A stretch of DNA of 64,000 bases from Clostridiales bacterium (GTDB taxonomy: Bacteria > Bacillota > Clostridia > Oscillospirales > Acutalibacteraceae): NCBI GenBank assembly GCA_022799115.1, contig JAAWNT010000012.1:1-64000 (forward strand). Reading direction: 5' to 3'. A model generated the notes under the pieces. It worked only from the letters and a program-made list of their open reading frames with translations, ran no database searches and was not told the origin of the DNA. The translations under genes were made by a program, and so were the position numbers. Below, piece after piece: positions 18,288 to 26,858 of the stretch (position 1 is the stretch's first letter; every line of letters begins with the position of its first letter).

Positions 18288-19373
18288 ATGCATTATGAGC
18301 TACCGAAATATTTTTTAGGAGCAAATAGCCCGTCCGGTTTCGTATCCCGGTTCGACCATCTGTATGATCCCAACGACGGTTGGTTTTGCTACATTTTAAA
18401 GGGAGGTCCGGGGACTGGTAAATCAACCTTGATGAAAAAAGCGGCAAAAGAAGCAGGTTCTGCACAAATCGACGTAGAGCTGATTTATTGTTCTTCCGAT
18501 CCCAACTCTCTGGATGCCGTCATCTTTCCGGAGATCAAAGTCTGTATTGTAGATGGAACGGCGCCCCACACCATGGATCCCAGATATCCCGGTGTGGCCG
18601 ATACCATTGTGAACATGGGGGACTGTTGGGACACCGCTCTTCTCGCCCAAAGAAAAGAACAGATTATAGCCACCACCCTTCATAATAGTGGGATGCATCA
18701 ACGCTCCAAACGGTATCTCTCCGCCTGCGGCTCTCTTCATGAAGATACCATCCGGGTTTCCCGAAGCAGCGTCAACGAACAAAAAGCCGTCAATTTCGCC
18801 GCCAATTTAGGCAAAAAGTTTTTTGGTTCCAAACATACCTGCAAAGGAAAAGAAAAAGTACGGCTGCTAAGCGGAATTACTCCGGAAGGCTTCATATACT
18901 TTGAGGATACCATTTCCTCCCAATGCTCCAACGTCTATTTTATAGAAGACGAATACGATGCCGTGGGCAGCCTGCTGCTCACCGAGCTAAAGGATCATGC
19001 CCTGCAGGCTGGGCTGGATGTGGTAGGCAGCTACTGCCCGATGTCCCCCTTAAATAAAATGGACGCTTTGCTGATCCCCTCCATCGACCTTGCCTTTGCA
19101 GTGTCCAATAGTTGGCATCCGCTCACTTCAATCGAGCCCTACCGCACCATTCACGCCCGGAGGTTTATAGATCATAGTATTTTGAGTACCCGGCGGCAAA
19201 GGCTAAGCTTCAACCGGAAAACCCAGCGGATCCTGCTCAATGAATCCATTGCCTACCTCGCTATGGCCAAAGCGATTCATGACGAACTGGAAGCGTTATA
19301 CGCCGACTGTATGGATTACAGCAAGGCGGATCAAATCTACGAAAAGATCATTGCCGAAATCCTTTCCCGATAA
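18288..19373 (+). CDS. P-loop ATPase of unknown role
   Basis: This 361-residue cytosolic protein has a Walker A motif GGPGTGKST near residue 45. The second half (LSGITPEGFIYFEDTI, FIEDEYDAVGS) looks like a repeat of the nucleotide-binding fold without an obvious second P-loop. From memory it resembles a family of conserved clostridial/bacillar ATPases of about 360 residues annotated only as hypothetical. SD AGGAGG supports the start. Neighbours (glycosylase upstream, DegV convergent) give no functional hint. Confidence 0.8.
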   Translation: MHYELPKYFLGANSPSGFVSRFDHLYDPNDGWFCYILKGGPGTGKSTLMKKAAKEAGSAQIDVELIYCSSDPNSLDAVIFPEIKVCIVDGTAPHTMDPRYPGVADTIVNMGDCWDTALLAQRKEQIIATTLHNSGMHQRSKRYLSACGSLHEDTIRVSRSSVNEQKAVNFAANLGKKFFGSKHTCKGKEKVRLLSGITPEGFIYFEDTISSQCSNVYFIEDEYDAVGSLLLTELKDHALQAGLDVVGSYCPMSPLNKMDALLIPSIDLAFAVSNSWHPLTSIEPYRTIHARRFIDHSILSTRRQRLSFNRKTQRILLNESIAYLAMAKAIHDELEALYADCMDYSKADQIYEKIIAEILSR

Positions 19374-19395
19374 TTTGCATCAAGCGCCAAACCAA

Positions 19396-19435
19396 AAGGA
19401 CGCTGCGATTCTACTCAGAAAATCACAGCGTCCTT
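19396..19435. terminator. Shared terminator between convergent genes
   Basis: A 15-base stem (19396-19410/19421-19435) with one mismatch lies between the ends of the ATPase (plus) and degV-like (minus) genes. T-runs are weak on both sides. Confidence 0.6.
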
Positions 19436-19444
19436 ATAACAATT

Positions 19445-20302
19445 TTATTTTGTCATAAACAAAACACCTAGGGTGTTGGGGCCGCAATGGCTGGATATGG
19501 TACAGCTGGCCCTGGTTACATAAACTTCCTTAAAATCGGCGTACTCCTGTACGGTTTGCTTCACCAAATCAATGCGTTCCTGCGAAATTCCGGAATGCGT
19601 AATAAAGGCGCGATCCAGTTTTAGATCGCCGCGGCCTTGCAGCTTATCCTTGGTATACTGGACAAGCACTTTATCCAGGGTACCGCGATATTTTTTGCCC
19701 ACTCCCATGCTGCCGCCATTTTGATTGTTCACCTCAATGCAGGGCTTGAGATGCAGCAAATTAGCGCCCAAGGCGGTAACCATGGAGCATCGTCCGCCCG
19801 CATGCATGAATTCCAGGGTATCCAAGATAAAGCTGGCATGACTATAGGGTACCAAGGCGTTGATCTCTTTTTGAATTTCCGGGGCGGGCATCCCTTTCGC
19901 AATACGCTCAGCGGCTTCCATTACAAGCAATCCAATCCCAGTGGAGAGATTGCAGGAATTAATGGGATAGACATGCCCCAATTCTTTTGCCGCAATGCAG
20001 CAATTTTGATAGGCGGCTGACAGGGCGGAGCCCAAATTCAAATGAATCACATCATACCCTTGCTGCACCCAATCTTTAAAATAGGCGATGTATTCCCCCA
20101 CGCCAATGGCGGCGGTTTTGGGAAGGATCTTTTTTTCGCGATATACGGAATATAGGTCTTCCGGCGTAACATCCACGCCGTCCTTATATTGTTGGTCGCC
20201 TAAAATGATATGAAAGGGATAATAATTCACAGAATATTTCTCTTTTAATATGTCTCCAAGATCGCAGGTACTATCAGCGCTTAGAATAATCTTTCTCTCC
20301 AT
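19445..20302 (-). CDS. DegV family fatty-acid-binding protein
   Basis: DegV/FakB-type proteins bind fatty acids and in some Firmicutes present them to a fatty acid kinase. The roughly 285-residue protein shows ILSADSTCDL at the N-terminus, the ligand-pocket motif HLNLGSALSAAYQNC and FILDTLEFMHAGGRCS. The longest frame starts at 20347, but AAGGAGATTTT immediately precedes the ATG at 20302, which gives the usual N-terminus MERKIILSADS. No FakA kinase gene is adjacent. It is probably a single-gene unit. Confidence 0.92.
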   Translation of the reverse strand: MERKIILSADSTCDLGDILKEKYSVNYYPFHIILGDQQYKDGVDVTPEDLYSVYREKKILPKTAAIGVGEYIAYFKDWVQQGYDVIHLNLGSALSAAYQNCCIAAKELGHVYPINSCNLSTGIGLLVMEAAERIAKGMPAPEIQKEINALVPYSHASFILDTLEFMHAGGRCSMVTALGANLLHLKPCIEVNNQNGGSMGVGKKYRGTLDKVLVQYTKDKLQGRGDLKLDRAFITHSGISQERIDLVKQTVQEYADFKEVYVTRASCTISSHCGPNTLGVLFMTK

Positions 20303-20375
20303 AAAATCTCCTTGTGTGACCCGATGTGGGAAATTGGAACAAAGCATTTTAAGACTTCAATGAATCATGTTAAAG

Positions 20376-20384
20376 ATTATACCA
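20376..20384 (-). promoter_or_regulatory. Extended -10 promoter of the DegV gene
   Basis: Minus-strand TGGTATAAT has a perfect -10 plus an extended TG, about 75 bases before the chosen start. The -35 is not recognisable. Confidence 0.5.
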
Positions 20385-20407
20385 TAAAATCCCCGTTAGA
20401 AAAGCCC

Positions 20408-21871
20408 CTAAAATGAGTGTTGTGAAATTAATTGGGTTTTTTCGCACCAAAGTTTCTCCGATAGGTCCACATAATAGGTGTGGGGATTCTCAAACCGCTT
20501 GACCTCATCCCAAAGACGATCGATTTGGTCGGAACAGTTTTGCCGTATTTCTTCCAGGGAAGGCAGCTTGCAGCACCGTTTTCCATTCCGGAACAGAGGT
20601 ATCCGGATATCCACCGCTCGAAAATTCTCCACCATTTTCCGTTTGTAGATAAATTCCGGATCAAAAATTTCATAGGGTTTGGTATCGTCGATGATCTCAT
20701 CAAATAACGTAATTACATCTGCGATGGCCTTGCCGGTTTCCCGGTCAAAAAGCCTCCATAGCTTTTTAAAGCACGGGTTGGTGATTTTGGAAACATTCTC
20801 ACTGATCTTGATTTTGGGAATCATGGTTCCCTCCTTGCTTTGCGTGGCCACCAGTTTATAAACGCCGCCGAATACCGGCTCGGAAGAAGAGGTAATCAGC
20901 CGTTCTCCAACGCCAAAGTTGTCCACTTGCGCCCCTTGTATGAGCATATCTCGGATGATATATTCATCCAATGAATTGGATGCGCAAATTTTGCAGTCCT
21001 CAAACCCTGCATCGTCCAACATCTTTCGGGCCTTTTTGGAGAGATAGGTGATGTCACCGCTGTCGATCCGCACCCCGGCCGGCCGATACCCATTAGGAAC
21101 CAGAACCTCGTTAAATACCTGTATAGCATTGGGAATTCCAGACTTCAGCACGTTATAGGTATCCACCAAGAGAGTACAAGAACCGGGATAGGCTTTGGCG
21201 TATGCGCGAAAGGCGTCAATCTCCCGGTCAAACAGTTGAATCCAGCTGTGGGCCATGGTCCCCATAACTGGAATTTGAAAATCCCGGTCGGATAGGGTGC
21301 AGGCCGTACCAGCGCACCCGCCGATATAGGCAGCCCTGGCCCCTAGCACCGCGCCGTCATAGCCCTGCGCACGCCGGGATCCGAATTCCATCACCGCCCG
21401 TCCCAGGGAGGCCCGCACAATCCGATTGGCCTTGGTGGCAATCAGGCTTTGATGGTTGATGGTAAGCAAAATCATAGTTTCTACAAATTGCGCTTGAATC
21501 ACCGGGCCTCGCACGGTCACAATCGGCTCCCCGGGAAAGATCGGCGTCCCCTCCGGCACCGACCATACATCACATTCAAAGCGAAACTCGCCGAGATACC
21601 GCAAAAATTCCTCACAAAACAGGTTTTTGGCGCGAAGATACGCGATATCCTCCTGGGTAAACGACAGATTCTCCAGGTATTCCACCATCTGCTCAACGCC
21701 CGCCATAATGGCAAAGCCGCCGTGATCAGGAACCCGGCGAAAAAACATATCAAAGTAAGCGATGGTGTCCTGAAAGCCGTTTTCAAAATAGCCGTTGGCC
21801 ATGGTAATCTCATAAAAATCAGTGAGCATGGTTAGATTTCTTTGCAATGTTTGGTTTTCCTCTTGCTTCAT
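20408..21871 (-). CDS. pncB: Nicotinate phosphoribosyltransferase
   Basis: The enzyme converts nicotinate and PRPP (ATP-dependent) to nicotinate mononucleotide in the Preiss-Handler NAD salvage pathway. The 487-residue protein has NLTMLTDFYEITMANGYF at the N-terminus, EFGSRRAQG near 170, the phosphohistidine-type region GTMAHSWIQLF, GVRIDSGD and FGVGERLIT. These fit the longer Gram-positive PncB type. It starts 10 bases after the stop of the nicotinamidase-like gene, with GAGGAAG as SD, so the two are co-transcribed and probably translationally coupled. Confidence 0.95.
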   Translation of the reverse strand: MKQEENQTLQRNLTMLTDFYEITMANGYFENGFQDTIAYFDMFFRRVPDHGGFAIMAGVEQMVEYLENLSFTQEDIAYLRAKNLFCEEFLRYLGEFRFECDVWSVPEGTPIFPGEPIVTVRGPVIQAQFVETMILLTINHQSLIATKANRIVRASLGRAVMEFGSRRAQGYDGAVLGARAAYIGGCAGTACTLSDRDFQIPVMGTMAHSWIQLFDREIDAFRAYAKAYPGSCTLLVDTYNVLKSGIPNAIQVFNEVLVPNGYRPAGVRIDSGDITYLSKKARKMLDDAGFEDCKICASNSLDEYIIRDMLIQGAQVDNFGVGERLITSSSEPVFGGVYKLVATQSKEGTMIPKIKISENVSKITNPCFKKLWRLFDRETGKAIADVITLFDEIIDDTKPYEIFDPEFIYKRKMVENFRAVDIRIPLFRNGKRCCKLPSLEEIRQNCSDQIDRLWDEVKRFENPHTYYVDLSEKLWCEKTQLISQHSF

Positions 21872-21881
21872 TTTTTCTTCC

Positions 21882-22550
21882 TCATTCTATCATGGTGGAA
21901 ACCAGTTCCACGCCGTTTAATTCCATTTCATAAAGAGCGGTCAAATTCATCAGATCGCCGTTGTGCATTCCCAGATCGTAGGTTTCTACCAGATCTATGG
22001 GAACAATCACCTTGCCAATGCGATTTTCTCGGTTAAAATCGGCCTTTAAGGCGATGGAAAATTGACTGATACAGATATCGGTGCAGTCTCCCACCACCAA
22101 ATAATGATCGATTTGGGGGTGCTGGTTTCTCCAAAGAGAGAACGTCGGCTCCAAAAAGCCGTTGGTGGAGTTTTTACAAATGGTCTGAAAGCGGCCGGAC
22201 TGAGAAATCTCCATGGTTACTTCGCTCTCCGTGGTTCCGGCCAGGCAGTGTGGGGGATAAGAGAGGAATTCCGGACTGTCTGATGTGTGACAATCCGCAA
22301 ACGCTAGACACAAAATTCCATAGCGTTGGCAGTGATTCAGCAGATTAGCCACCCTATGATTGATGGATTCCACACGTTTGCTGCTCATAGGCCCTTCTTT
22401 CACAAATCCATTGACCATATCCACGATGATGAGCGCTGTTTTCCCAGCCGGCAATGTTGAAAGTGAAAGCGGCTCCAGCTTAGAGAGATGATTCCATATC
22501 TCCATCAAGCTGCTTTGAAGTTTATCCCAATCAAAAACTCTTAGTTCCAT
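21882..22550 (-). CDS. pncA: Nicotinamidase-like cysteine hydrolase
   Basis: This 222-residue protein belongs to the isochorismatase/nicotinamidase superfamily. The catalytic triad can be read as Asp in LIIVDMVNGF, Lys in ICKNSTNGF and Cys in VGDCTDICISQF. Nicotinamidase would supply nicotinate for PncB, and the pncA-pncB order, only 10 bp apart, supports that substrate. The symbol is assigned by context and motifs. Other superfamily members hydrolyse different amides, so the substrate is inference. SD AAGGAAG precedes the ATG, and a 17-bp-spaced promoter lies upstream. Confidence 0.85.
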   Translation of the reverse strand: MELRVFDWDKLQSSLMEIWNHLSKLEPLSLSTLPAGKTALIIVDMVNGFVKEGPMSSKRVESINHRVANLLNHCQRYGILCLAFADCHTSDSPEFLSYPPHCLAGTTESEVTMEISQSGRFQTICKNSTNGFLEPTFSLWRNQHPQIDHYLVVGDCTDICISQFSIALKADFNRENRIGKVIVPIDLVETYDLGMHNGDLMNLTALYEMELNGVELVSTMIE

Positions 22551-22585
22551 ATATTACATACTTCCTTTTGTATCCTATTTTTTCC

Positions 22586-22614
22586 ATTATAACAACAGTC
22601 AAATAAAATCACAA
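22586..22614 (-). promoter_or_regulatory. Promoter of the pncA-pncB operon
   Basis: Minus strand: TTGTGA (22614-22609), 17-bp spacer, TATAAT (22591-22586). Confidence 0.6.
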
Positions 22615-22658
22615 ATATATTTCTAATTTTAAAGGCCCCCGTTCATATCTGTACAAAA

Positions 22659-22687
22659 TTGCTGTTTTGCATAATTTATGATACAAT
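22659..22687 (+). promoter_or_regulatory. Distal promoter upstream of small XRE regulator
   Basis: TTGCTG (22659-22664), 17-bp spacer, TACAAT (22682-22687) with extended TG. A transcript from here would carry about 260 untranslated bases before the regulator. Confidence 0.45.
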
Positions 22688-22863
22688 ATATGCCAATTGA
22701 ATAAAATTAAAATCTCATAAAGAAATGAGAGACTCAACATCTTTCCAAGGATTCTATAGGCGAAACCGATAAAAGCCAAATTAAATTTAATAAAAAAACG
22801 TAAAATATACTTGCGGATCCAAGGGTTTTACAATAAAATTCACATAACTCGTATTGATCTATG
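22688..22863 (+). other. Long leader or unknown RNA, no gene
   Basis: This AT-rich stretch between two plus-strand promoters has a 6-bp hairpin (TCTCAT/ATGAGA near 22712-22729). It also has a GC-richer patch, GGCGAAACCGATAAAAGCC. I could not match it to a known riboswitch. It may be an untranslated leader or a small RNA. Confidence 0.3.
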
Positions 22864-22892
22864 TTGTCTTAATTGGTACAATATTATATAAT
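22864..22892 (+). promoter_or_regulatory. Proximal promoter of small XRE regulator
   Basis: TTGTCT (22864-22869), 17-bp spacer, TATAAT (22887-22892). Transcription would start near 22899, which makes the ATG at 22904 unlikely and favours the start at 22955. Confidence 0.65.
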
Positions 22893-22954
22893 ATAACAGA
22901 GAGTTGCTTCGTTTTTATAATAGAATATTTTATTTTGTATGGGAGTGGAAGGCA

Positions 22955-23203
22955 ATGAGATTGCGCAAGCAGGCTTTAGGCAACCGCAACTTGGTTGGAG
23001 CTCGTGTGGAATTGGCTCGCAAGCGGCAGGGCATGAAGCAAAAAGAGCTGCTGGCCCAGCTTCAGGTCAACGGAGTGGATATGAACGCTTCCGGTCTGTC
23101 AAAGCTGGAAGGACAAATTCGCTTTGTCACCGACATGGAGCTGGTAGCCCTTGCAGATATCTTAGAGGTATCTGTTGATTGGTTGCTTGGACGCGAGGAT
23201 TAA
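22955..23203 (+). CDS. Small XRE-family helix-turn-helix regulator
   Basis: This is an 82-residue DNA-binding protein consisting essentially of one Cro/C1-type helix-turn-helix (LVGARVELARKRQGMKQKEL...SGLSKLEGQIRF) and the closing motif LADILEVSVDWLLG. A longer frame opens at 22904, but that start would be almost at the transcription start. GGAAGG just before 22955 supports the shorter form beginning MRLRKQALG. It has two possible promoters and a terminator of its own. Targets are unknown. Confidence 0.85.
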   Translation: MRLRKQALGNRNLVGARVELARKRQGMKQKELLAQLQVNGVDMNASGLSKLEGQIRFVTDMELVALADILEVSVDWLLGRED

Positions 23204-23222
23204 ACAGAATACGTCAAAAGAG

Positions 23223-23257
23223 AAGGGCGCCTTGTTGTAGGGCGCTTTTTCTTTTTT
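23223..23257 (+). terminator. Intrinsic terminator
   Basis: GCGCC/GGCGC core stem extended by A-T and G-U pairs (23223-23231/23241-23249), followed by T-rich sequence to 23257. Confidence 0.7.
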
Positions 23258-23321
23258 AATCTCATGAATAACGAATGCTCACCGCACATATGCTGACAGC
23301 AAAGAGGGGAGAGAGCGCGCC

Positions 23322-24377
23322 ATGCTCCTATCATCCAACCAAAAAGATAAGCTTCTGTTGCTTCTGTTCCTTGTGCTCTATACCCTGTTCTTTGTGCTGC
23401 TATGCGCCGCAATGAAGTATTTGTTTCCCTTTCTTGCCGGTATGCTAACCGCCTTGCTGCTTCAACCGCTTGTTCGATTTATGACGGTTCATCTGCGCCT
23501 GAAAAGGGGAGCCGCTTCGTTCATCGGGACATTGGCGGCTTTCTTTCTTGTGTTTGGATTGCTCTTTTGGATCTGCTGCGGCCTGGTTTCCGAGATCAAA
23601 TCGTTGATCGATTGGATCTCCCAATGGGACTGGAAACCTGTCGAACGGCTCTTAGACCGCATCAACATCTACATTGGAACTATCGACGCCCACTATCTGG
23701 AGGAAAATAAGGAGCAGCTTTTATCTATGGCCGGCAACAGTATTGTGTTGCTCACCAAACTGCTGTCGGGGCTGGTTTCGTTTCTAACCTCAATACCCGC
23801 TGTTTTTACCATGGTGTTAGTCATGATCGCCTCCACCTATTTTTTTACAAAGGATCTGGAACGCATAAAAGCCTGGTTGATCTCACATTTTACTCGCTCC
23901 ACCGCCACCCGGATTAGCAAAGCAGCCACCCAAGGCGTCTCTGTTATGGGAAAATGTTTATCCTCGTATCTGCTGTTATACCTTGTTACCTTTATAGAGT
24001 CGCTGATTCTCTTTTTGCTCTTAAAAACTCCATACCCTCTGGTATTGAGCCTATTGGCGGGGATTGCCGATTTAATCCCCATTCTGGGCCCGGGCGCCGT
24101 CTATTTTCCTTTGGCGGTCAGCCAATGGATACAGGGCAAACCGACAACCACTCTGGCCCTAGCCATTGCCTGGCTGGTGATAACCATAATCCGTCAGATT
24201 CTAGAACCCAAATTGGTATCTTCCTCGGTGGAGATTCATCCTTTGTGTATGCTTGCAGCTCTTTATTTCGCATTGGCTGCGGGAAATTTTCTGGTTCTCC
24301 TCTATTTTACCCTGATGTTTATTCTCTATCAGATTTTAAAAAAAGTAGAGCTTTTACCCCCGCTTTTTTCCAAATAA
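23322..24377 (+). CDS. ytvI: YtvI-like AI-2E family membrane protein
   Basis: This 351-residue integral membrane protein of the AI-2E/PerM superfamily resembles the sporulation protein YtvI. Hydrophobic segments lie at about 10-50, 63-90, 145-175 and 210-340, with the family signature GIADLIPILGPGAVYFP and conserved RQILEPKLVSSSVEIHP. The transported substrate is unknown for this subgroup, and the YtvI label is based on size and the spore-forming context. An AGGGGAGAG stretch precedes the ATG. It is transcribed after the XRE gene but separated from it by a terminator. Confidence 0.85.
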   Translation: MLLSSNQKDKLLLLLFLVLYTLFFVLLCAAMKYLFPFLAGMLTALLLQPLVRFMTVHLRLKRGAASFIGTLAAFFLVFGLLFWICCGLVSEIKSLIDWISQWDWKPVERLLDRINIYIGTIDAHYLEENKEQLLSMAGNSIVLLTKLLSGLVSFLTSIPAVFTMVLVMIASTYFFTKDLERIKAWLISHFTRSTATRISKAATQGVSVMGKCLSSYLLLYLVTFIESLILFLLLKTPYPLVLSLLAGIADLIPILGPGAVYFPLAVSQWIQGKPTTTLALAIAWLVITIIRQILEPKLVSSSVEIHPLCMLAALYFALAAGNFLVLLYFTLMFILYQILKKVELLPPLFSK

Positions 24378-24813
24378 GAGGGGAGAAGTCGGAACGCTGA
24401 TCTCTTTTCCTGCCCAAAAACGAAAGAGAGAACCAAAATCACCCAGCGAGCATTTTTATAATCTGCCTTGTGGGTAAGGCCGGCGATCTCAAAAAGAGAA
24501 AGCGCCTGGGCCGATTAAACGATATTTTTCCAACGCAGCTTTGTTTATACAAGAAAACCCATAAATCATACTTCCGGCAAAGCCAAAGGGTGAAATCGAT
24601 CTTTTTAAAGGGCGTTTCTGCTTCCTGCCAAGTCTATCCTGACTTTCTGGTTGGACCATTCGTATCTCGGCTTGGCTCATACTTGGAAGCGAATGCTTTT
24701 TTGCGGAGCGCCGCTTTCGATACCGCTAAAGAGCAAATCAATAAAAACTCTACTCAGAAAACCAATGCCTTTTCAAGAATTAGAACCGCATTTGCGGGCG
24801 TCTTTAAGAATAC
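24378..24813. other. Gene-free stretch before rnpB terminator
   Basis: Frames of 60-140 codons exist here, but none has an SD, promoter or recognisable motif. I see no repeat or RNA gene. Confidence 0.4.
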
Positions 24814-24858
24814 AAAAAGTGCCGAAAACCCCGTTTCCATGGATTTTCGGCACTTTTT
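24814..24858. terminator. Bidirectional terminator of rnpB
   Basis: A perfect 15-bp stem (24814-24828/24844-24858) is bounded by A5 and T5-6. On the minus strand it ends the RNase P RNA about 10 bases after its 3' end. Confidence 0.85.
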
Positions 24859-24868
24859 TGTTCAAAGG

Positions 24869-25218
24869 ATGCGACCAGGCCTATAAGCCGAGTTCTGTCG
24901 TGAACAGCCATCTATCTTGGCCGGGCGTTACCGCCACGGCTCAGTGCCACCTTCTCGGAACGCGCCGGGCCGACGCTGTTAGTTCCTCTGCGGTGTTGCT
25001 CCGGATAGGGTTTGCAGAGCCGCGCAGTCTCCTGCGCGCTGGTGAGCTCTTACCTCGCCTTTCCACCCTTACCGCAAAATGCGGCGGTATCTCTCTGTTG
25101 CACTTTCCCTAGGGTCGCCCCCGGCGGCGGTTAGCCGTTATCCTGCCCTGTGGAGCTCGGACTTTCCTCGCGTACGTCCTTTCGGAACCATACCCGCGGC
25201 TGTCCAGCCTGCTCGCAT
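24869..25218 (-). ncRNA. rnpB: RNase P RNA, bacterial class A
   Basis: This is the catalytic RNA that trims the 5' leaders of pre-tRNAs. On the minus strand it contains the hallmark GAGGAAAGTCCGAGCTCC, then the ACAGGGCAGGATAACGG region, GGGTGGAAAGGCGAGGTAAG and, near the 3' end, the ACAGAACTCGGCTTATAGGC segment. The two ends pair (ATGCGA...CAGG with CCTG...TCGCAT) as helix P1, which sets the boundaries to within a few bases. Length is about 350 nt. A consensus promoter and a strong terminator flank it. The layout fits the ancestral type A rather than the Bacillus type B. Confidence 0.95.
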
Positions 25219-25223
25219 TTTTT

Positions 25224-25252
25224 ATTTTAGTATACTACAGGTTCAGTGTCAA
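25224..25252 (-). promoter_or_regulatory. rnpB promoter
   Basis: Minus strand: TTGACA (25252-25247), 17-bp spacer, TAAAAT (25229-25224). The predicted start about 6 bases on coincides with the P1 helix of RNase P RNA. Confidence 0.8.
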
Positions 25253-25271
25253 TATTTTATTACGCCTCTTG

Positions 25272-25300
25272 TTGATATTTTGGGAATATAAAAGTATAAT
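25272..25300 (+). promoter_or_regulatory. murD promoter
   Basis: TTGATA (25272-25277), 17-bp spacer, TATAAT (25295-25300), back to back with the rnpB promoter. The roughly 70-base leader contains a small CCGGTGAA/TTCGCCGG hairpin. Confidence 0.7.
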
Positions 25301-25377
25301 AATACCTATTGCAGTGATAAATTGTTGCCGGTGAAATCCGTTCGCCGGTCTAATTTTACGCTTTGGGGGTTACAAAC

Positions 25378-26781
25378 ATGGGTCAAACAAATGAAAATCG
25401 CATGGAACGTTTTTTTGAGGAGATGCGTGGAAAGCGAATCGCCTTCTGCGGGATTGGCGGCAGTAATCTTCCGCTTATTGAGATGTTCCGCAGCAAAGGC
25501 GCCAGCGTGATGGCCTGTGATAGAAAGACAAGGGAGCAATTAGGCGGTAAAGCGGAACAGTTAGAGCGGGAGGGCGTTTCGCTGTGCCTGGGTCCCGACT
25601 ATTTAAAACAGATAGATGCAGACATTATTTTCCGTACCCCAGGGATGCGGTACCATATGCCTGAACTGGAACAAGCCCGCGACAATGGGACGGTTGTCAC
25701 TTCGGAGATGGAAGTATTTTTTGATCTTTGCCCCTGCAAAATTGTAGCGGTAACAGGCAGCGACGGAAAAACCACCACCACCACGATTTTATCCGAAATG
25801 CTCAAGGCCGCGGGAAAGACTGTGCATCTAGGGGGCAATATCGGTCGTCCCTTGCTGCCCGATGTAGAATCCATCTCGCCGGATGACGTGGCTGTGGTAG
25901 AGCTTTCCAGCTTTCAGCTGATCTCTATGCGCAAAAGCCCGGATATCGCGGTGGTTACCAATGTTACGCCGAATCACTTGGACATACATAAGGATATGGC
26001 GGAATATATCGACGCAAAAAAGAACATCCTTATCCATCAAAACGCCTTTGGGCGGGCGGTGTTGAATCTTGACAACGATATCACCAAGGGTTTTGTAAGC
26101 GCTGTCAGAGGAGAAACCTTGCTGTTCAGTCGCAGGAATCCCTGTAAAAACGGCGCATGGCTTCGTGAAGACGGCGCCTTAATGATGTCATACCGCGGAC
26201 AGGATATCCCGGTTATCAAGGCGGAAGAAATTCTGATTCCCGGAGCCCACAATGTGGAGAATTATTTGGCCGCCATGTCCGCGCTGTGGGGAATCGTGCC
26301 GCCCGAAACGATGGCCCAAGTGGCTAAGCGTTTTGCAGGCGTAGAGCACCGCACCGAACTGGTGCGGGAACGAAACGGCGTGCGCTATTATAACGACTCC
26401 ATCGCATCCAGCCCCACCCGTTGTATCTCCGGTACCCTGTCCCTTTTCTCGCAAAAGATTCTTTTAATCGCAGGCGGTTATGATAAGAAAATTCCGTTCG
26501 ATGTATTGGGTCCTGTTATTGTGGATAAAGTTAAGTTGTTGATCCTCCTGGGCGACACATCGGATAAAATTGAGCAGGCTGTTAAAAACGCCTCCTCTTA
26601 CTATAAAGGAAATCCGGAAATCCTGCGTGTAAACACCATGGAAGAGGCCGTGCAAACCGCCGCCTCTTATGCTCAAAAAGGTGACGTAGTCGCCTTATCT
26701 CCCGCTTGCGCAAGCTTTGACCTTTACCCAAACTTCGAAGCTCGGGGCAACCACTTTAAACAACTGGTGAATCAATTGTAA
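25378..26781 (+). CDS. murD: UDP-MurNAc-L-alanine:D-glutamate ligase
   Basis: MurD adds D-glutamate to UDP-MurNAc-L-Ala in cytosolic peptidoglycan precursor synthesis. The roughly 467-residue protein has an N-terminal Rossmann region (IAFCGIGGSNLPL), the ATP loop VTGSDGKTTTT near 130, LGGNIGRPLL, VVELSSFQL, TNVTPNHLDIHKD and the C-terminal SPACASFDLYPNFEARG box. All are diagnostic of MurD. GGGGGT precedes the ATG at 25378; a TTG five codons earlier is possible but overlaps the SD. It stands apart from any dcw cluster, with its own promoter. Confidence 0.95.
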   Translation: MGQTNENRMERFFEEMRGKRIAFCGIGGSNLPLIEMFRSKGASVMACDRKTREQLGGKAEQLEREGVSLCLGPDYLKQIDADIIFRTPGMRYHMPELEQARDNGTVVTSEMEVFFDLCPCKIVAVTGSDGKTTTTTILSEMLKAAGKTVHLGGNIGRPLLPDVESISPDDVAVVELSSFQLISMRKSPDIAVVTNVTPNHLDIHKDMAEYIDAKKNILIHQNAFGRAVLNLDNDITKGFVSAVRGETLLFSRRNPCKNGAWLREDGALMMSYRGQDIPVIKAEEILIPGAHNVENYLAAMSALWGIVPPETMAQVAKRFAGVEHRTELVRERNGVRYYNDSIASSPTRCISGTLSLFSQKILLIAGGYDKKIPFDVLGPVIVDKVKLLILLGDTSDKIEQAVKNASSYYKGNPEILRVNTMEEAVQTAASYAQKGDVVALSPACASFDLYPNFEARGNHFKQLVNQL

Positions 26782-26858
26782 ACAACAAAAAATAATGCAT
26801 GTCTCCGTTGTTACAATAATATGAATACCCAGACTCCAGAAAGGATGAAAAAATTTAC

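Noticed and set aside
24470..24886. Plus-strand frame of 138 codons before rnpB
   Set aside because: It runs into the rnpB terminator and the RNase P RNA; no SD or promoter; no motif.
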